Shown here one piece after another: positions 19,909 to 28,147 of a DNA stretch of 64,000 nucleotides. The stretch lies in NCBI RefSeq assembly GCF_005048205.1, contig NZ_SUMF01000013.1, positions 1 to 64,000 of the forward strand, read 5' to 3'. The position numbers and the translations under genes were made by a program. How positions within the stretch are numbered: the first letter of the stretch is position 1; the number at the start of each line of letters is the position of its first letter. This stretch comes from Chitiniphilus eburneus. Lineage in GTDB: Bacteria > Pseudomonadota > Gammaproteobacteria > Burkholderiales > Chitinibacteraceae. The notes under the pieces were generated by a model that worked only from the letters and a program-made list of their open reading frames with translations, was not told the DNA's origin and searched no databases.

Positions 19909-19991
19909 GTTGAAATAAAACAACTTTCCATCGCGCCACCCTGCAATTGGTGAAACGCACGCCACGATGCCTTGGTTGCGCTTCATGCAAC
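19909..19991. promoter_or_regulatory. Two small palindromes before the chitin deacetylase gene
   Basis: The 203-base gap between the LytTR receptor and the deacetylase contains GTTG-N8-CAAC (19909-19924, AT-rich centre) and GTTGC-N7-GCAAC (19975-19991). Both carry the GTT core found in many LytTR half-sites. They are candidates for binding by the upstream regulator. No certain -35/-10 pair was found. Confidence 0.35.
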
Positions 19992-20080
19992 GGCCATAGT
20001 CTTCAGGCGGCATCACCGCCGCACACCCCGATGGGCCGGCAAAGGCCAGGGGGCAAGACAACACAAGGATGGAGACGAGC

Positions 20081-21349
20081 ATGAAAGCAACAATGAGGCT
20101 GGCGACCCTGATCGCCGCCCTGGGGCTGGCCGGCGCCGCGCAAGCGGCTGCCCTGCCGGCCTGGACCGATGGTCAGTCCTATGCGGTCGGCAACGTGGTG
20201 CAGTACCAGGGCAACCGGTACCAGGCCACCATCGCCCACACCGCCTGGACTGGCGCAGGCTGGAACCCCGTGGCAGCGGTATCGCTGTGGCGCAATATCG
20301 GCACCTGCGCCACAGCGGCGGGCGACGTATGCAATCCGCCCAAGCTGAGCGCCGCCCACTGGACCACCTGGGCTGGCGGCGCGACCGGTGCCTACAGCCT
20401 GGTGCACGACGATTTTTGTTCGTTGTACTTCGCCCAGGATGGGCAACTGCTGTACGCCGAGCCGGAGCTGAACAAGCGCGGCCTGCGCGCCGGCTTTGCC
20501 GTCATCACCAGCGCTTGCGACAACACCCACTGGGAAGCCGCACGCCGCCTGCGCGACAAGGGCCACGAGCTGATCAGTCACAGCCGCAACCACTACAACG
20601 CCAATGACCCAGCCTGGAGCAGCACGACCGAAATCCAGGGCTCGTCCGACGATCTGGCCGCGCATCTGGATGGCTACCGCCCCACCTTCTTCGCCTGGCC
20701 CAGCGACATCGCCCCCGACGCGCCGGTGGCCGCCCTGCGCGCCAACGCCGGCTACCTGGGCGGGCGCGCGTTCAATCGCGTGGACGAATCCGGCAACATC
20801 CAGTACGGCATGGCCGGTGGCATGAACGCCGCCAATTTCCCCGACGCCTATGCCGCCAAGTGGGATCTGTTCACCCAGACCGGCCAATGGTCGATCTACG
20901 AAGGCCAGCCGGGCGAGAACCTCAACCTGCACGTCGATGCCGCCATCGCCCAGGGCGGCTGGGCGCTACGCACCACGCACGGCGTCGAAGACGCGTCGTA
21001 CAACGCCGTGCCGCTGGCGCGCTATCTGGCGCACCTGGACTACGTGAAAGCCAAGGTGGACAGCGGCGAACTGTGGATGGCACCGCCGTCCGAGGTAATC
21101 CGCTACCGCTTCGCGCGTGAAGCCTGCGCGCCAACGCTGGTGGGCGAGGACACCGTGCACTTCGCCGACAACGCCACCTGCCAGCGCTACGCCACCACGT
21201 TGACGCTGGACCTCGCCACCGACCAGCCCGCCACCACGCTGGCCGCGTCGCAGGCCGGCCATGCGCTCGCGGTGAAGACGCTGGCCCCGGGCCGCTATCG
21301 CGTGGAAGCCAATCCGCTGGCCGGCGACGTGAAAGTGGTCGCGCACTGA
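20081..21349 (+). CDS. Secreted chitin-binding polysaccharide (chitin) deacetylase
   Basis: 422 residues from the ATG with GGAG eight bases upstream. A signal peptide ends at GLAGAAQAA (about residue 23). A type 5/12 chitin-binding module follows (about 25-75: LPAWTDGQSYAVGNVVQYQG, then ATIAHTAWTGAGWNP and SLW). A NodB-type deacetylase domain comes next (about 105-350), with the metal motif VHDDF (His-Asp-Asp) and the paired metal ligands HSRNH; the C-terminal 70 residues are beta-rich. The enzyme should remove acetyl groups from chitin or chito-oligomers outside the cell. It follows the GH18-LytTR receptor by 203 bases and is its most likely target gene. Confidence 0.88.
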   Translation: MKATMRLATLIAALGLAGAAQAAALPAWTDGQSYAVGNVVQYQGNRYQATIAHTAWTGAGWNPVAAVSLWRNIGTCATAAGDVCNPPKLSAAHWTTWAGGATGAYSLVHDDFCSLYFAQDGQLLYAEPELNKRGLRAGFAVITSACDNTHWEAARRLRDKGHELISHSRNHYNANDPAWSSTTEIQGSSDDLAAHLDGYRPTFFAWPSDIAPDAPVAALRANAGYLGGRAFNRVDESGNIQYGMAGGMNAANFPDAYAAKWDLFTQTGQWSIYEGQPGENLNLHVDAAIAQGGWALRTTHGVEDASYNAVPLARYLAHLDYVKAKVDSGELWMAPPSEVIRYRFAREACAPTLVGEDTVHFADNATCQRYATTLTLDLATDQPATTLAASQAGHALAVKTLAPGRYRVEANPLAGDVKVVAH

Positions 21350-21385
21350 GCACGACTCGGCAAGCGCACCGGCAATTGCACGGGG

Positions 21386-21428
21386 CGCGCTGGCGAGGAT
21401 GATCGCGCCAGGCACCGCGTTTTTTTTG
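21386..21428 (+). terminator. Probable terminator after the deacetylase gene
   Basis: A CTGGCG/CGCCAG stem is followed within about a dozen bases by a run of eight T. The spacing to the T tract is longer than usual. Confidence 0.45.
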
Positions 21429-21439
21429 TCCAAAGCGAA

Positions 21440-21461
21440 ACGACCCGCCGATGCGGGTCGT
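21440..21461. terminator. Strong hairpin between convergent genes
   Basis: Perfect nine-base stem ACGACCCGC/GCGGGTCGT with a CGAT loop between the deacetylase and topoisomerase genes. T tracts on either side are poor (minus strand: TTTCGCTTTGG); it probably terminates the minus-strand topoisomerase transcript. Confidence 0.5.
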
Positions 21462-21574
21462 TCGTGCCTGAGCCTGCGCGGCGCAGCATCACCCAAGGCG
21501 GATCGTTTTCAGGCATGGGCACCAGGGACGCCGGGCGATCTGGCGCATGGCATATCGGATGCGGCAGCTTCGGC

Positions 21575-22591
21575 TCAGCGGCCGATCCCCGCCGCCGTCT
21601 CGATCAGCGCCAGCGCAATGCGCTCCACCCGGTCCAGCCCCACCACGCGCGGCGGCGGTGGCGTGGTGCGCGTACCGCGCAGAGCATCGGCAAAGTGGGC
21701 CAGCACGGCGGGATGCACATACGACGCCTTGCAGACCGAGGGGGTGTTGCCCAGCCGGCCGGCCACCTCTTCCACCACGGCTTTCAGGCAACGCCGAACA
21801 CTGACGGCGCCAGTGCAGGGCGCGCTGGCAAGACAAAGCTCGGTGGCATGGCGGGTGGCACCCCAGGTGCGGAAGTCCTTGGCGCTGATCGACACGCCGG
21901 CGGCCTCTCGCAGGTAGTCGTTCACGTCGGCGGCGGTCAATGCGCGTATCGCACCCTGCGCGTCGCGGTAGCCGAACAGGCGATTGCCTGGCAGCGCGGC
22001 ACAGCGCCGCAGCACGCCGGCCAGCTCTCGATCGCGCAGGCAGATGCAATGACGCACGCCGGACTTGCCCCGAAAGCGCAGTTGCACCTGCTCCGTGCCG
22101 ATCTGCGCATGGCGTTTACGCAACGTGGTAAGGCCGAAGCTGCGGTTGGTGCGCGCGTATTCCTCGTTGCCGACGCGGATCAGCGTTTCCTCCAGCAAGC
22201 GGGCCAGCGCCGCCAGCACTTTGTCGCGTGGCAACCCACGCTGGGCCAGGTCACTGGCGATGCGTCGGCGCAGGCGCGGTAGCGCGCGGGTAAAACGCGC
22301 CAGGTGCTGAAACTTGTCGGCGGCGCGCGCCAGATGCCAGTCGTCGTGATAGCGGTACTGCTTGCGACCGCGCGCGTCGTAGCCGGTGGCTTGCAGGTGG
22401 CCGCGCGGATCGGCGCAGATCCAGACGCGACGCCACGCGGGCGGGATTGCCAGCGTTCGGATGCGCGCCAGCGTATCGGGATCGTCCAGCCGCTTCCCAT
22501 CCAGGTCGAGGTAGCGAAAACCGCGTCCACAGTGGCGTCGGGTATACCCGGACGCATCGGGCTCGACACGGATCAGTTTGCGCTTGGCCAC
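21575..22591 (-). CDS. Type IB DNA topoisomerase (poxvirus-like)
   Basis: 338 residues. Bacterial type IB topoisomerases relax supercoils by forming a 3'-phosphotyrosyl intermediate. The N-terminal clamp has GRGFRYLDLDGKRL and IPPAWRRVWI, typical of the family. In the catalytic domain ARGRKQYRYHDDW carries the first conserved basic residues, SAKDFRTWGATRHATELCL the second Arg and following His region, and SYVHPAVL the active-site Tyr near residue 300. It is convergent with the deacetylase and 18 bases downstream of the next minus-strand gene, a histidine kinase; a functional link is not evident. Confidence 0.93.
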   Translation of the reverse strand: MAKRKLIRVEPDASGYTRRHCGRGFRYLDLDGKRLDDPDTLARIRTLAIPPAWRRVWICADPRGHLQATGYDARGRKQYRYHDDWHLARAADKFQHLARFTRALPRLRRRIASDLAQRGLPRDKVLAALARLLEETLIRVGNEEYARTNRSFGLTTLRKRHAQIGTEQVQLRFRGKSGVRHCICLRDRELAGVLRRCAALPGNRLFGYRDAQGAIRALTAADVNDYLREAAGVSISAKDFRTWGATRHATELCLASAPCTGAVSVRRCLKAVVEEVAGRLGNTPSVCKASYVHPAVLAHFADALRGTRTTPPPPRVVGLDRVERIALALIETAAGIGR

Positions 22592-22609
22592 GATCCGCCT
22601 CCGCGTGGC

Positions 22610-23326
22610 TCAGCCGGGCGAGGCGGGGACGAGCGGCACGCGCACGACCAGCGTGGCGCCGGCGCCGGGTGCGCCGGACAAAGACAGGTCGCCACCGAAG
22701 GTCAGCAGGCGCTGGCGCATTTCCAGCAGGCCATGGGCACCCGCCGGCAGCGTGCCAAGGAGATCGGCAGCGACGCCGTGGCCATCGTCGCGCACGGTGA
22801 GTTCAATGTGGCCGTCCGCATCGGTCAGCGCCACGGCGACACGCCGGGCACCAGCGTGGCGCGCGATATTGTCCAGCGCGCCTTGGGTGATGCGGTACAA
22901 CGCCAGCGCCATTGGCTCGGGCAGGGCCGGCTGCGGATCCGGGGCATCGAGCTGGACCGCCCAGCCGTGCGTGGCGGCGGCCTGGTCGAGCAGGACGGCA
23001 AGCGCGTCGCGCAAGCCCAGGTGGGCGAGCACCGAGGGACGCAGTTCTTCGATCAGCCGCCGCTTCAGCGCGATGCCGTCGTCCAGCAGCCCCACCACGC
23101 GAGCGAGCTTTTCCTGCACCTTGTCGTCCTGGGCGCACGCCTGCCTGCGCATCCATGAGAGGTCGAGCTTGATGGCGGTGAGCAGGGAGCCGAGTTCGTC
23201 GTGCAGCGTACGTGCCAGGTGATGGCGCGTTTCCTCGTCCGCCTGCAAGCGCTGGCGCAGCAGCGCGCCCAGGCGGGTGGCGTCATCGTCCGGCGCGGAC
23301 GGGAGGGACAGCGGTTGGTCTGCCAT
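22610..23326 (-). CDS. Soluble NarL-family sensor histidine kinase
   Basis: 238 residues from the ATG at 23326; the longer open frame would overlap the next gene. There is no membrane helix and no sensor domain. The HisKA_3 dimerisation helix carries the phospho-acceptor His in LARTLHDELGSLLTAIKLDLSW (about residues 37-58). The HATPase_c domain shows ALDNIARHA (N box), VRDDGHGV (G1) and GAHGLLEMRQRL (G2). It is closely related in sequence to the CHASE3 kinase at 25.7 kb. It lies 19 bases downstream of a receiver-only regulator and is probably co-transcribed with it. The input signal is unknown; no clear ribosome-binding site is seen. Confidence 0.88.
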   Translation of the reverse strand: MADQPLSLPSAPDDDATRLGALLRQRLQADEETRHHLARTLHDELGSLLTAIKLDLSWMRRQACAQDDKVQEKLARVVGLLDDGIALKRRLIEELRPSVLAHLGLRDALAVLLDQAAATHGWAVQLDAPDPQPALPEPMALALYRITQGALDNIARHAGARRVAVALTDADGHIELTVRDDGHGVAADLLGTLPAGAHGLLEMRQRLLTFGGDLSLSGAPGAGATLVVRVPLVPASPG

Positions 23327-23345
23327 GGTAGGAAAAGAGTAGGAA

Positions 23346-23789
23346 TCAGTAGTGCGCGTGGGGGCGCAGCCGGGCCGCTTCGTTTTCAATGGTCTGGATC
23401 GCTTCTTCGAAATGCAGCGATTTGTCGAAGAAGTGATCGACACCCAGTGCCCGTGCGCGCTGTTCATAAATGGGAAAGGCGTGATTGGTCAGGACCACGC
23501 GCACCGGCACGCAGGGATCGGCCCCGGTCTGGGCCAGGTAGCGCAGCACCTCGAAGCCCGTGCCGACACGCAGTTCCAGATCGACCACCACCAGGTCGAA
23601 ATGCTGGCCCTGCAATTGGGCGACCGCTTCCTCGGCGGTGGCCGCGGTGGCCGCGAACACGATGTATTCGATGCCGGCCAATGCGTCGATCAAGGCTTCG
23701 CGGATGACCTCCGAATCCTCGATCAGCATGACCCGCACCCGATCGGTGGCCACTTCAGCGGCGATTGTTGTTCCTGCTTCTGACATCAT
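23346..23789 (-). CDS. Single-domain (receiver-only) response regulator
   Basis: About 147 residues from one of two adjacent ATGs near 23789; the frame is open to 23849. It is a lone receiver domain: acidic pair in RVMLIEDSEV, phospho-acceptor Asp in DLVVVDLELRVG, Thr in VVLTNHAF and Lys in HFFDKSLHF. It has no DNA-binding or enzymatic output, so it probably relays phosphate or competes for it between the two histidine kinases here. A short spacer separates it from the kinase gene downstream. Confidence 0.83.
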   Translation of the reverse strand: MMSEAGTTIAAEVATDRVRVMLIEDSEVIREALIDALAGIEYIVFAATAATAEEAVAQLQGQHFDLVVVDLELRVGTGFEVLRYLAQTGADPCVPVRVVLTNHAFPIYEQRARALGVDHFFDKSLHFEEAIQTIENEAARLRPHAHY

Positions 23790-23940
23790 CAGGTTACATC
23801 TTATGTCTGGCACGCCCGCACCACCCGGTACGCGACGGGGCACTTGCAATTGAGCATGGACGAGCGCCCTTTCTTGGCGCAGGCACGTCGTCCGTCCGGT
23901 GAATCGCCTGCAACGCTGGTGGTTCGCGCGCCGCCGGCCT

Positions 23941-24579
23941 TCAACTGATCAACTCGTTCTTGATGGCGTAGTACGTGAGATCCGCATTGGTCTTGAGATT
24001 CATTTTCTCCAGCACCCGGGTTCGATAGGTGCTGACGGTCTTGACGCTGAGGAACAGTTCGTCGGCGATCTCGGTGGGCGATTTACCGCTGGCGAGTTTG
24101 AAGAACACCTGGAACTCGCGCTCCGACAACGTTTCGTGCAGCCGTTTCTCGCTGGGGTGCGTCAATTCGGTCGCCAGCAGATCGGCAAGTTCCATCGACA
24201 GATAACGCCGTCCAGCGCAGATCACGCGGATCGCGCGGATGATTTCTTCCGGATCGGCATCCTTGGAAAGATAGCCCCGACAACCCGAGCGGATCAGGTT
24301 CAACGCGTACTGTTCCTGGGCAAAGCCGGACAGGATGAGTACGGGCATCTGCGGGCAGATGCGCTGGAGGTCGCGCAGGGTATCGACGCCGTTCTTGTCC
24401 GGCATCGAGATGTCGAGGATCGCGATATCGAAGCTCTCCTTGCGCACGAGTTGCAGCGCTTCCAGCCCCGATGCCGCCTCACCGGCGACGCCGAGGTCGT
24501 CCTCCATCTCGATCAGGGCTCGCAGGCCCGAGCGCACGATCTTGTGGTCGTCCACCAGCAGTACGCGTTTTTTCATCAT
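23941..24579 (-). CDS. NarL/FixJ-family response regulator
   Basis: About 212 residues if it begins at MMKKRVLLVDDHK; the frame is open to 24597 and the exact start is uncertain. Receiver: Asp pair in LLVDDH, phospho-acceptor in AILDISMPD, Lys in GYLSKDAD. Output: a LuxR-type helix-turn-helix in LSEREFQVFFKLASGKSPTEIADELFLSVKTVSTYR. The ordering resembles GacA/UvrY/BvgA. It is flanked by two NarL-type kinases and stress genes and is the only DNA-binding regulator of the group, so it is the best candidate to bind the shared promoter element described at 25.6, 28.0 and 30.5 kb. Confidence 0.92.
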   Translation of the reverse strand: MMKKRVLLVDDHKIVRSGLRALIEMEDDLGVAGEAASGLEALQLVRKESFDIAILDISMPDKNGVDTLRDLQRICPQMPVLILSGFAQEQYALNLIRSGCRGYLSKDADPEEIIRAIRVICAGRRYLSMELADLLATELTHPSEKRLHETLSEREFQVFFKLASGKSPTEIADELFLSVKTVSTYRTRVLEKMNLKTNADLTYYAIKNELIS

Positions 24580-24717
24580 GTCCGTGCAAAGCTCCACATT
24601 CCAGGCGACTCGGCCCGAAGCGCTAAGTTTAGTCCCTGCGGCCCGATCCGGGCCTTACCGATCCCATGCAATCGCCCGGCCGCCGCCGCGAACAGGCGGC
24701 CAGTCCGTCGGCGGCGT

Positions 24718-25248
24718 TCAATCCTTGCGGCCCAGCCAGTCCGACAACTCGTCCGCGTGTTCTTCCTCCACCGCAAGGATGTCCTCCAGCATGCGGCGGG
24801 TGGTGGGGTCCTTGTCGCCGATGAAGCGCACCAGCTCCCGATAGGTATCGATGGCGATGCGTTCCGCCACCAGGTTCTCGCGGATCATCGCTTCCAGACT
24901 ATCCGGCGCCACGTAGTCGGCATGGCTGCGGGTGGAAAGACCATCCGGAGAAAAGTCGGGCGAGCCGCCCAATTGCACGATGCGCTCGGCGATACGGTCG
25001 GCGTGGGCCAGTTCTTCGTTGGCATGGGCCTGGAATTCCAGCGCCACGGGTTCCGACGACAATCCGGACGCGGTGAAATGATGGCGCTTGTAGCGCAACG
25101 CACAGACCAGCTCGGTGGCCAGCGCATGGTTCAACAGCTCGATCACCTGCTGCACGTCGCCAGCATAGGTGAAGGTGCGCGCGCCCTCGGCCACCTGCTG
25201 TCGCGCACGCTGGCGGATGGTCTGGATATCCAGTTGAAAAGCTTGCAT
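24718..25248 (-). CDS. Ferritin-like / bacterioferritin-type protein
   Basis: 176 residues from the ATG at 25248, which has AGGAGTGACGAC directly upstream; the much longer open frame is not credible. A four-helix ferritin-like domain with di-iron ligands is visible as ALATELVCALRYKRHH, HANEELAHADRIAERI (ExxH), NLVAERIAIDTYRELV and LAVEEEHADELSDWL (ExxH). It most likely binds or stores iron or handles peroxide under stress. It belongs to the stress-gene group of this region rather than to the distant siderophore cluster. Confidence 0.85.
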   Translation of the reverse strand: MQAFQLDIQTIRQRARQQVAEGARTFTYAGDVQQVIELLNHALATELVCALRYKRHHFTASGLSSEPVALEFQAHANEELAHADRIAERIVQLGGSPDFSPDGLSTRSHADYVAPDSLEAMIRENLVAERIAIDTYRELVRFIGDKDPTTRRMLEDILAVEEEHADELSDWLGRKD

Positions 25249-25357
25249 GTCGTCACTCCTGTCACCCCATCGGCGTTGTCTGCAAGCCGCTGGGGATGTG
25301 TGATATAAGCGGACGCATTGCCGCTCCGGGTTACCACCCGGAGCCGCCCGCCCGGGA

Positions 25358-25510
25358 TTACCCGCCTGCCAGCAGCGCACCCAGCGCGGCAGCCAGAAAC
25401 AGGAAGAATGCGATCCGGGCAACCGGCGCAGCGTCGGCGGCGATCCCGCCAAAACCGAACAGACCGGCAATCCCCGCGATCAGAAAGAACGCTGCGGCAA
25501 AGTGCAGCAT
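25358..25510 (-). CDS. DUF1328 small membrane protein
   Basis: 50 residues from the ATG at 25510, with GAGGGGAACC as ribosome-binding site. There are two membrane helices: MLHFAAAFFLIAGIAGLFGF with GGIAADAA, then ARIAFFLFLAAALGALL. This matches the DUF1328/YtjA family, small inner-membrane proteins of unknown function that occur with stress genes. The shared promoter element lies about 80 bases upstream, between this gene and the divergent kinase. Confidence 0.85.
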   Translation of the reverse strand: MLHFAAAFFLIAGIAGLFGFGGIAADAAPVARIAFFLFLAAALGALLAGG

Positions 25511-25590
25511 GGTTCCCCTCGTGCGGCATTCATGGTCCGACTGTACGGCGCGCCACGTCCCGCCGACAGGGGCGCCGTGCTGATGCGCTT

Positions 25591-25621
25591 GTGGGAATGC
25601 GCTGACAAACCGTCCTACAAG
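25591..25621 (-). promoter_or_regulatory. Shared stress-promoter element, copy 1 (DUF1328 / kinase)
   Basis: Plus-strand GTGGGAATGCGCTGACAAAC followed by CGTCCTACAAG. It aligns with the copy upstream of the entericidin gene at 16 of 21 bases (GTRGGAAWGSGCTGACARRCC) and has a TCCTACA right half like the copy upstream of csbD. It sits between divergent genes and could control both. Confidence 0.5.
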
Positions 25622-25680
25622 CGGTGGGCACCCTCCAGTGCGCGGCCATGGCGGCGAGCGCTTTTTTACCAACACGAAAC

Positions 25681-27150
25681 ATGCGATCCAGGGCCATGCT
25701 TCAGACTATGGCGAACCAATTCCTGACCAAGACCCAGGCGCTGCTGAAACAGGCCCGCGCCATCCCCCGGCTGCTGGGCTGGCGGCTGATGCTCACACTC
25801 GGCGCCTGTATTGGCTGCGGCGTGATTTCAATGCTCATCAACGCGGCCTGGGTGACGCAATCCGAGGAGCAACTGGGCGAAATGCGCAGCACGCGACAGC
25901 GGCTTGATCTGTTGCGACAGGTGGACGCACAGTTGATCCGCGCCGAGAGCGCGCAGCGCGGCTTTCTGATCATGGGCGACGCCAGCTACCTGGCGCCGTA
26001 CGATCGCCGTGCCGAGGCAACGCGTGCCGCGCTGTCCGCATTGCAGGAGGAAGTCTCACGCGCACCCGAAACCGATCGCAGGCTGGCACCGCCGCTGCGG
26101 CGGCTGTCGGTGGTGATCGGCGAGAAGCTGGCCGAGATGGACCTGACCATCCGCTTCGCGCGCCAGGGGGATCTGGATCGCGCCCATGAGATCACCGCCA
26201 CCGATACCGGCCTGCAGAAAAGCATCCAGATCGGCGCGACGATCAAGGCGCTGGCCGATTTCGAGCAACAACTCCTGGCGCAGCAGCGTCACAAGCGGGA
26301 GCGGATGGTGACCGGCATGCGTGTCTCGCTCGCGGTCGGCACCGTGCTCACCGTCCTGCTGGTACTGCTGATCGTGGATCGCCTGCTGCGCGAACTGCGC
26401 CGCCGCCAGAGCGAATCGCTGACGCTGGCGCAGCGCAAGCAGGAACTGGATCAATTGGTCCAGGAACGCACCGCACAGATGGAAACGCTGGCCGTGGAGT
26501 ACCAGATGGACGTGGAACGCGAGCGCTACACGCTGGCGCGCGATCTGCATGACGAGCTGGGCTCGATTCTGACCGCCACCAAGATCGATCTGTCGTGGGT
26601 ACAACGGCAGTTGAAGGAAGATCATCCGCAGGTGGTGGAAAAGCTCAACCGCACACTGCGCAACCTGGATCACGGCATCCACTTCAAGCGCCGCGTGGTG
26701 CAGGAGTTGCATCCTTCGTTGCTGTCCACCTTCGGCCTGATCGCTGCGATTCGCGCGCTGGCGGAAGAGGCCGCGCAGCGCAGCGACTGGACGCTGCACC
26801 TGTCACTGCCGGACGAGAACGAAAAACTGGACGACGTGCTCGGCCTGATCATCTACCGCGTATTGCAGGAAACCCTGAACAACGCCACCAAGTACGCGCG
26901 CGCCACCGAGGTGTCGGTCAGCCTGATCTCGGATGCGGACTACATAAAGCTGGAAATCGAGGACAACGGGGTGGGCCTGGACATGCACCGCCTGCCCGAA
27001 GGCACGCATGGGCTGCAGGGGATGCGTCATCGGGTGATCGCCATCGGCGGCAAGATCGATATCTTCAGTGAGCCCGGCCAGGGGGTGTTCACCTGCGCGC
27101 TACTGCCCAAGGCATTACGCCACCCCGAGGGCGCGCGCCCGTTCCGCTGA
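25681..27150 (+). CDS. CHASE3-domain sensor histidine kinase (NarL family)
   Basis: About 489 residues; the frame is open from 25624 and three ATGs (25681, 25696, 25708) compete without a clear ribosome-binding site. A membrane helix (LMLTLGACIGCGVISMLINAAW) is followed by an extracytoplasmic CHASE3-like helical sensor with RAESAQRGFLIMGD, and a second helix (VSLAVGTVLTVLLVLLIVDRLL). A coiled coil, a HisKA_3 helix (His in LARDLHDELGSILTATKIDLSW) and HATPase_c (ETLNNATKYA, EDNGVGLD, GTHGLQGMRHRV) complete it. It is a close paralogue of the kinase at 22.6-23.3 kb and probably feeds the same NarL-type regulator. Confidence 0.9.
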   Translation: MRSRAMLQTMANQFLTKTQALLKQARAIPRLLGWRLMLTLGACIGCGVISMLINAAWVTQSEEQLGEMRSTRQRLDLLRQVDAQLIRAESAQRGFLIMGDASYLAPYDRRAEATRAALSALQEEVSRAPETDRRLAPPLRRLSVVIGEKLAEMDLTIRFARQGDLDRAHEITATDTGLQKSIQIGATIKALADFEQQLLAQQRHKRERMVTGMRVSLAVGTVLTVLLVLLIVDRLLRELRRRQSESLTLAQRKQELDQLVQERTAQMETLAVEYQMDVERERYTLARDLHDELGSILTATKIDLSWVQRQLKEDHPQVVEKLNRTLRNLDHGIHFKRRVVQELHPSLLSTFGLIAAIRALAEEAAQRSDWTLHLSLPDENEKLDDVLGLIIYRVLQETLNNATKYARATEVSVSLISDADYIKLEIEDNGVGLDMHRLPEGTHGLQGMRHRVIAIGGKIDIFSEPGQGVFTCALLPKALRHPEGARPFR

Positions 27151-27157
27151 GCAGCGG

Positions 27158-27691
27158 CTACATCTGCTGCTGGTGGACGAACTGCTTCACGCAGCGATCA
27201 CGTGCTTCGTCACGCAGCTTGTCGCAACTGAGCGCGGCGCGACGCAGCAGGCCGTCGTCCTCTCCCGCCGCCAGCGCGTCATAGGACACGAATGCCGCCT
27301 GATTGGCGGCGATGTCGCCTTCCGATACATCGCGCTGTGCCTTGGCGCGTTGCAGGCAGGCACTACGTTGCGCGGTAGCGCCGCGTGCACACTGGCCCTC
27401 GGCCATCACAAAGGCGGCCTCCACCTTGTTGCGCGCCGCGCGGGCGCGGGCCGCAGCGGTGTTTTCGGACTCCGCGCGCAGGTCTTCCAGCGCGATGGTG
27501 CGATCGAGGGTGGCTTCGTCCAGGCAGACCAGCCGGCGTTCGCCACTTTGCGTCGCACAGGCCGCCACCTGCTGCCGGTACTGTTGCGCCACCTCCGCCT
27601 GGGCCTTGTCGCCGACGTCCGCCTGCGCGGCCGGCAGGCAGAGCACCCCCAGCAGGGCATTCAGGGTCAGGATGGTATGCAGTGGTTTCAT
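27158..27691 (-). CDS. Secreted three-repeat Cys-pair protein
   Basis: 177 residues from the ATG at 27691, preceded by CGAGGAGACG; a signal peptide ends at CLPAAQA. The mature protein is helical and charged, with three Cys pairs spaced alike: CATQSGERRLVC, CARGATAQRSAC and CDKLRDEARDRC, each followed by a basic helix. The same three-unit plan occurs in the protein at 29495-30073, so the two are paralogues. The pairs may form helical-hairpin disulphides in the periplasm. No function is known to me. It is convergent with the CHASE3 kinase, 7 bases apart. Confidence 0.75.
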   Translation of the reverse strand: MKPLHTILTLNALLGVLCLPAAQADVGDKAQAEVAQQYRQQVAACATQSGERRLVCLDEATLDRTIALEDLRAESENTAAARARAARNKVEAAFVMAEGQCARGATAQRSACLQRAKAQRDVSEGDIAANQAAFVSYDALAAGEDDGLLRRAALSCDKLRDEARDRCVKQFVHQQQM

Positions 27692-27779
27692 GGGGGCGTC
27701 TCCTCGTTCGGCACGGTACGGCGCATGCCGTACCGCAGCCGTCACACCGCGCCGGGCGAACCGGCACGGTGGGTGCCGT

Positions 27780-27917
27780 TTATTTCTTGGCATCCTCGGC
27801 GGCGCCCTGGATCTTCTCGCCACCCTTCTCGATATCCTTGCCGGCGCCCTGGACGGTATTGCAGGCGGACAACAGGGTCAGGCAGGTCAGGCCCAGCAGG
27901 GCGATCAGGCGTTTCAT
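27780..27917 (-). CDS. Entericidin-family lipoprotein
   Basis: 45 residues from the ATG at 27917, preceded by AAGGAGAAACCTC. A lipoprotein signal ends in the lipobox LLSAC, and the short mature part NTVQGAGKDIEKGGEKIQ matches the entericidin EcnA/EcnB pattern. Entericidins are small envelope lipoproteins induced in stationary phase and stress, known as a toxin/antidote pair in enterobacteria; a single copy is usual in betaproteobacteria. The shared promoter element lies about 130 bases upstream. Confidence 0.88.
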   Translation of the reverse strand: MKRLIALLGLTCLTLLSACNTVQGAGKDIEKGGEKIQGAAEDAKK

Positions 27918-28042
27918 GAGGTTTCTCCTTGGAATGGAAGCCTTCGTGGCGAAGGCGGCCGGGTGCGGTATCCACCGTCTACCCATGGCGCCAATGTAGC
28001 GGTGCGGCCCGTCATGCCGATATCGTAAGGGGGCGTATTGTT

Positions 28043-28064
28043 TCGTAGGAAAGGGCTGACAGGC
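28043..28064 (-). promoter_or_regulatory. Shared stress-promoter element, copy 2 (entericidin)
   Basis: Plus-strand TCGTAGGAAAGGGCTGACAG, near-identical over GTAGGA to TGACA to the copy at 25591. A TCCTAC right half was not found here. Confidence 0.45.
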
Positions 28065-28085
28065 CCCGGGCGAGGGGAACCCGCG

Positions 28086-28126
28086 TAAAACCTGAACCCC
28101 AAATCCTGTGTTTCAAGACTTGGGGT
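28086..28126 (-). terminator. Terminator after the AI-2E-family permease gene
   Basis: Imperfect stem ACCCCAAATC (28096-28105) with GACTTGGGGT (28117-28126), nine of ten pairs, followed on the minus strand by CAGGTTTTACG. Confidence 0.55.
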
Positions 28127-28147
28127 CGGTTTCAGCACCATGGCCAC

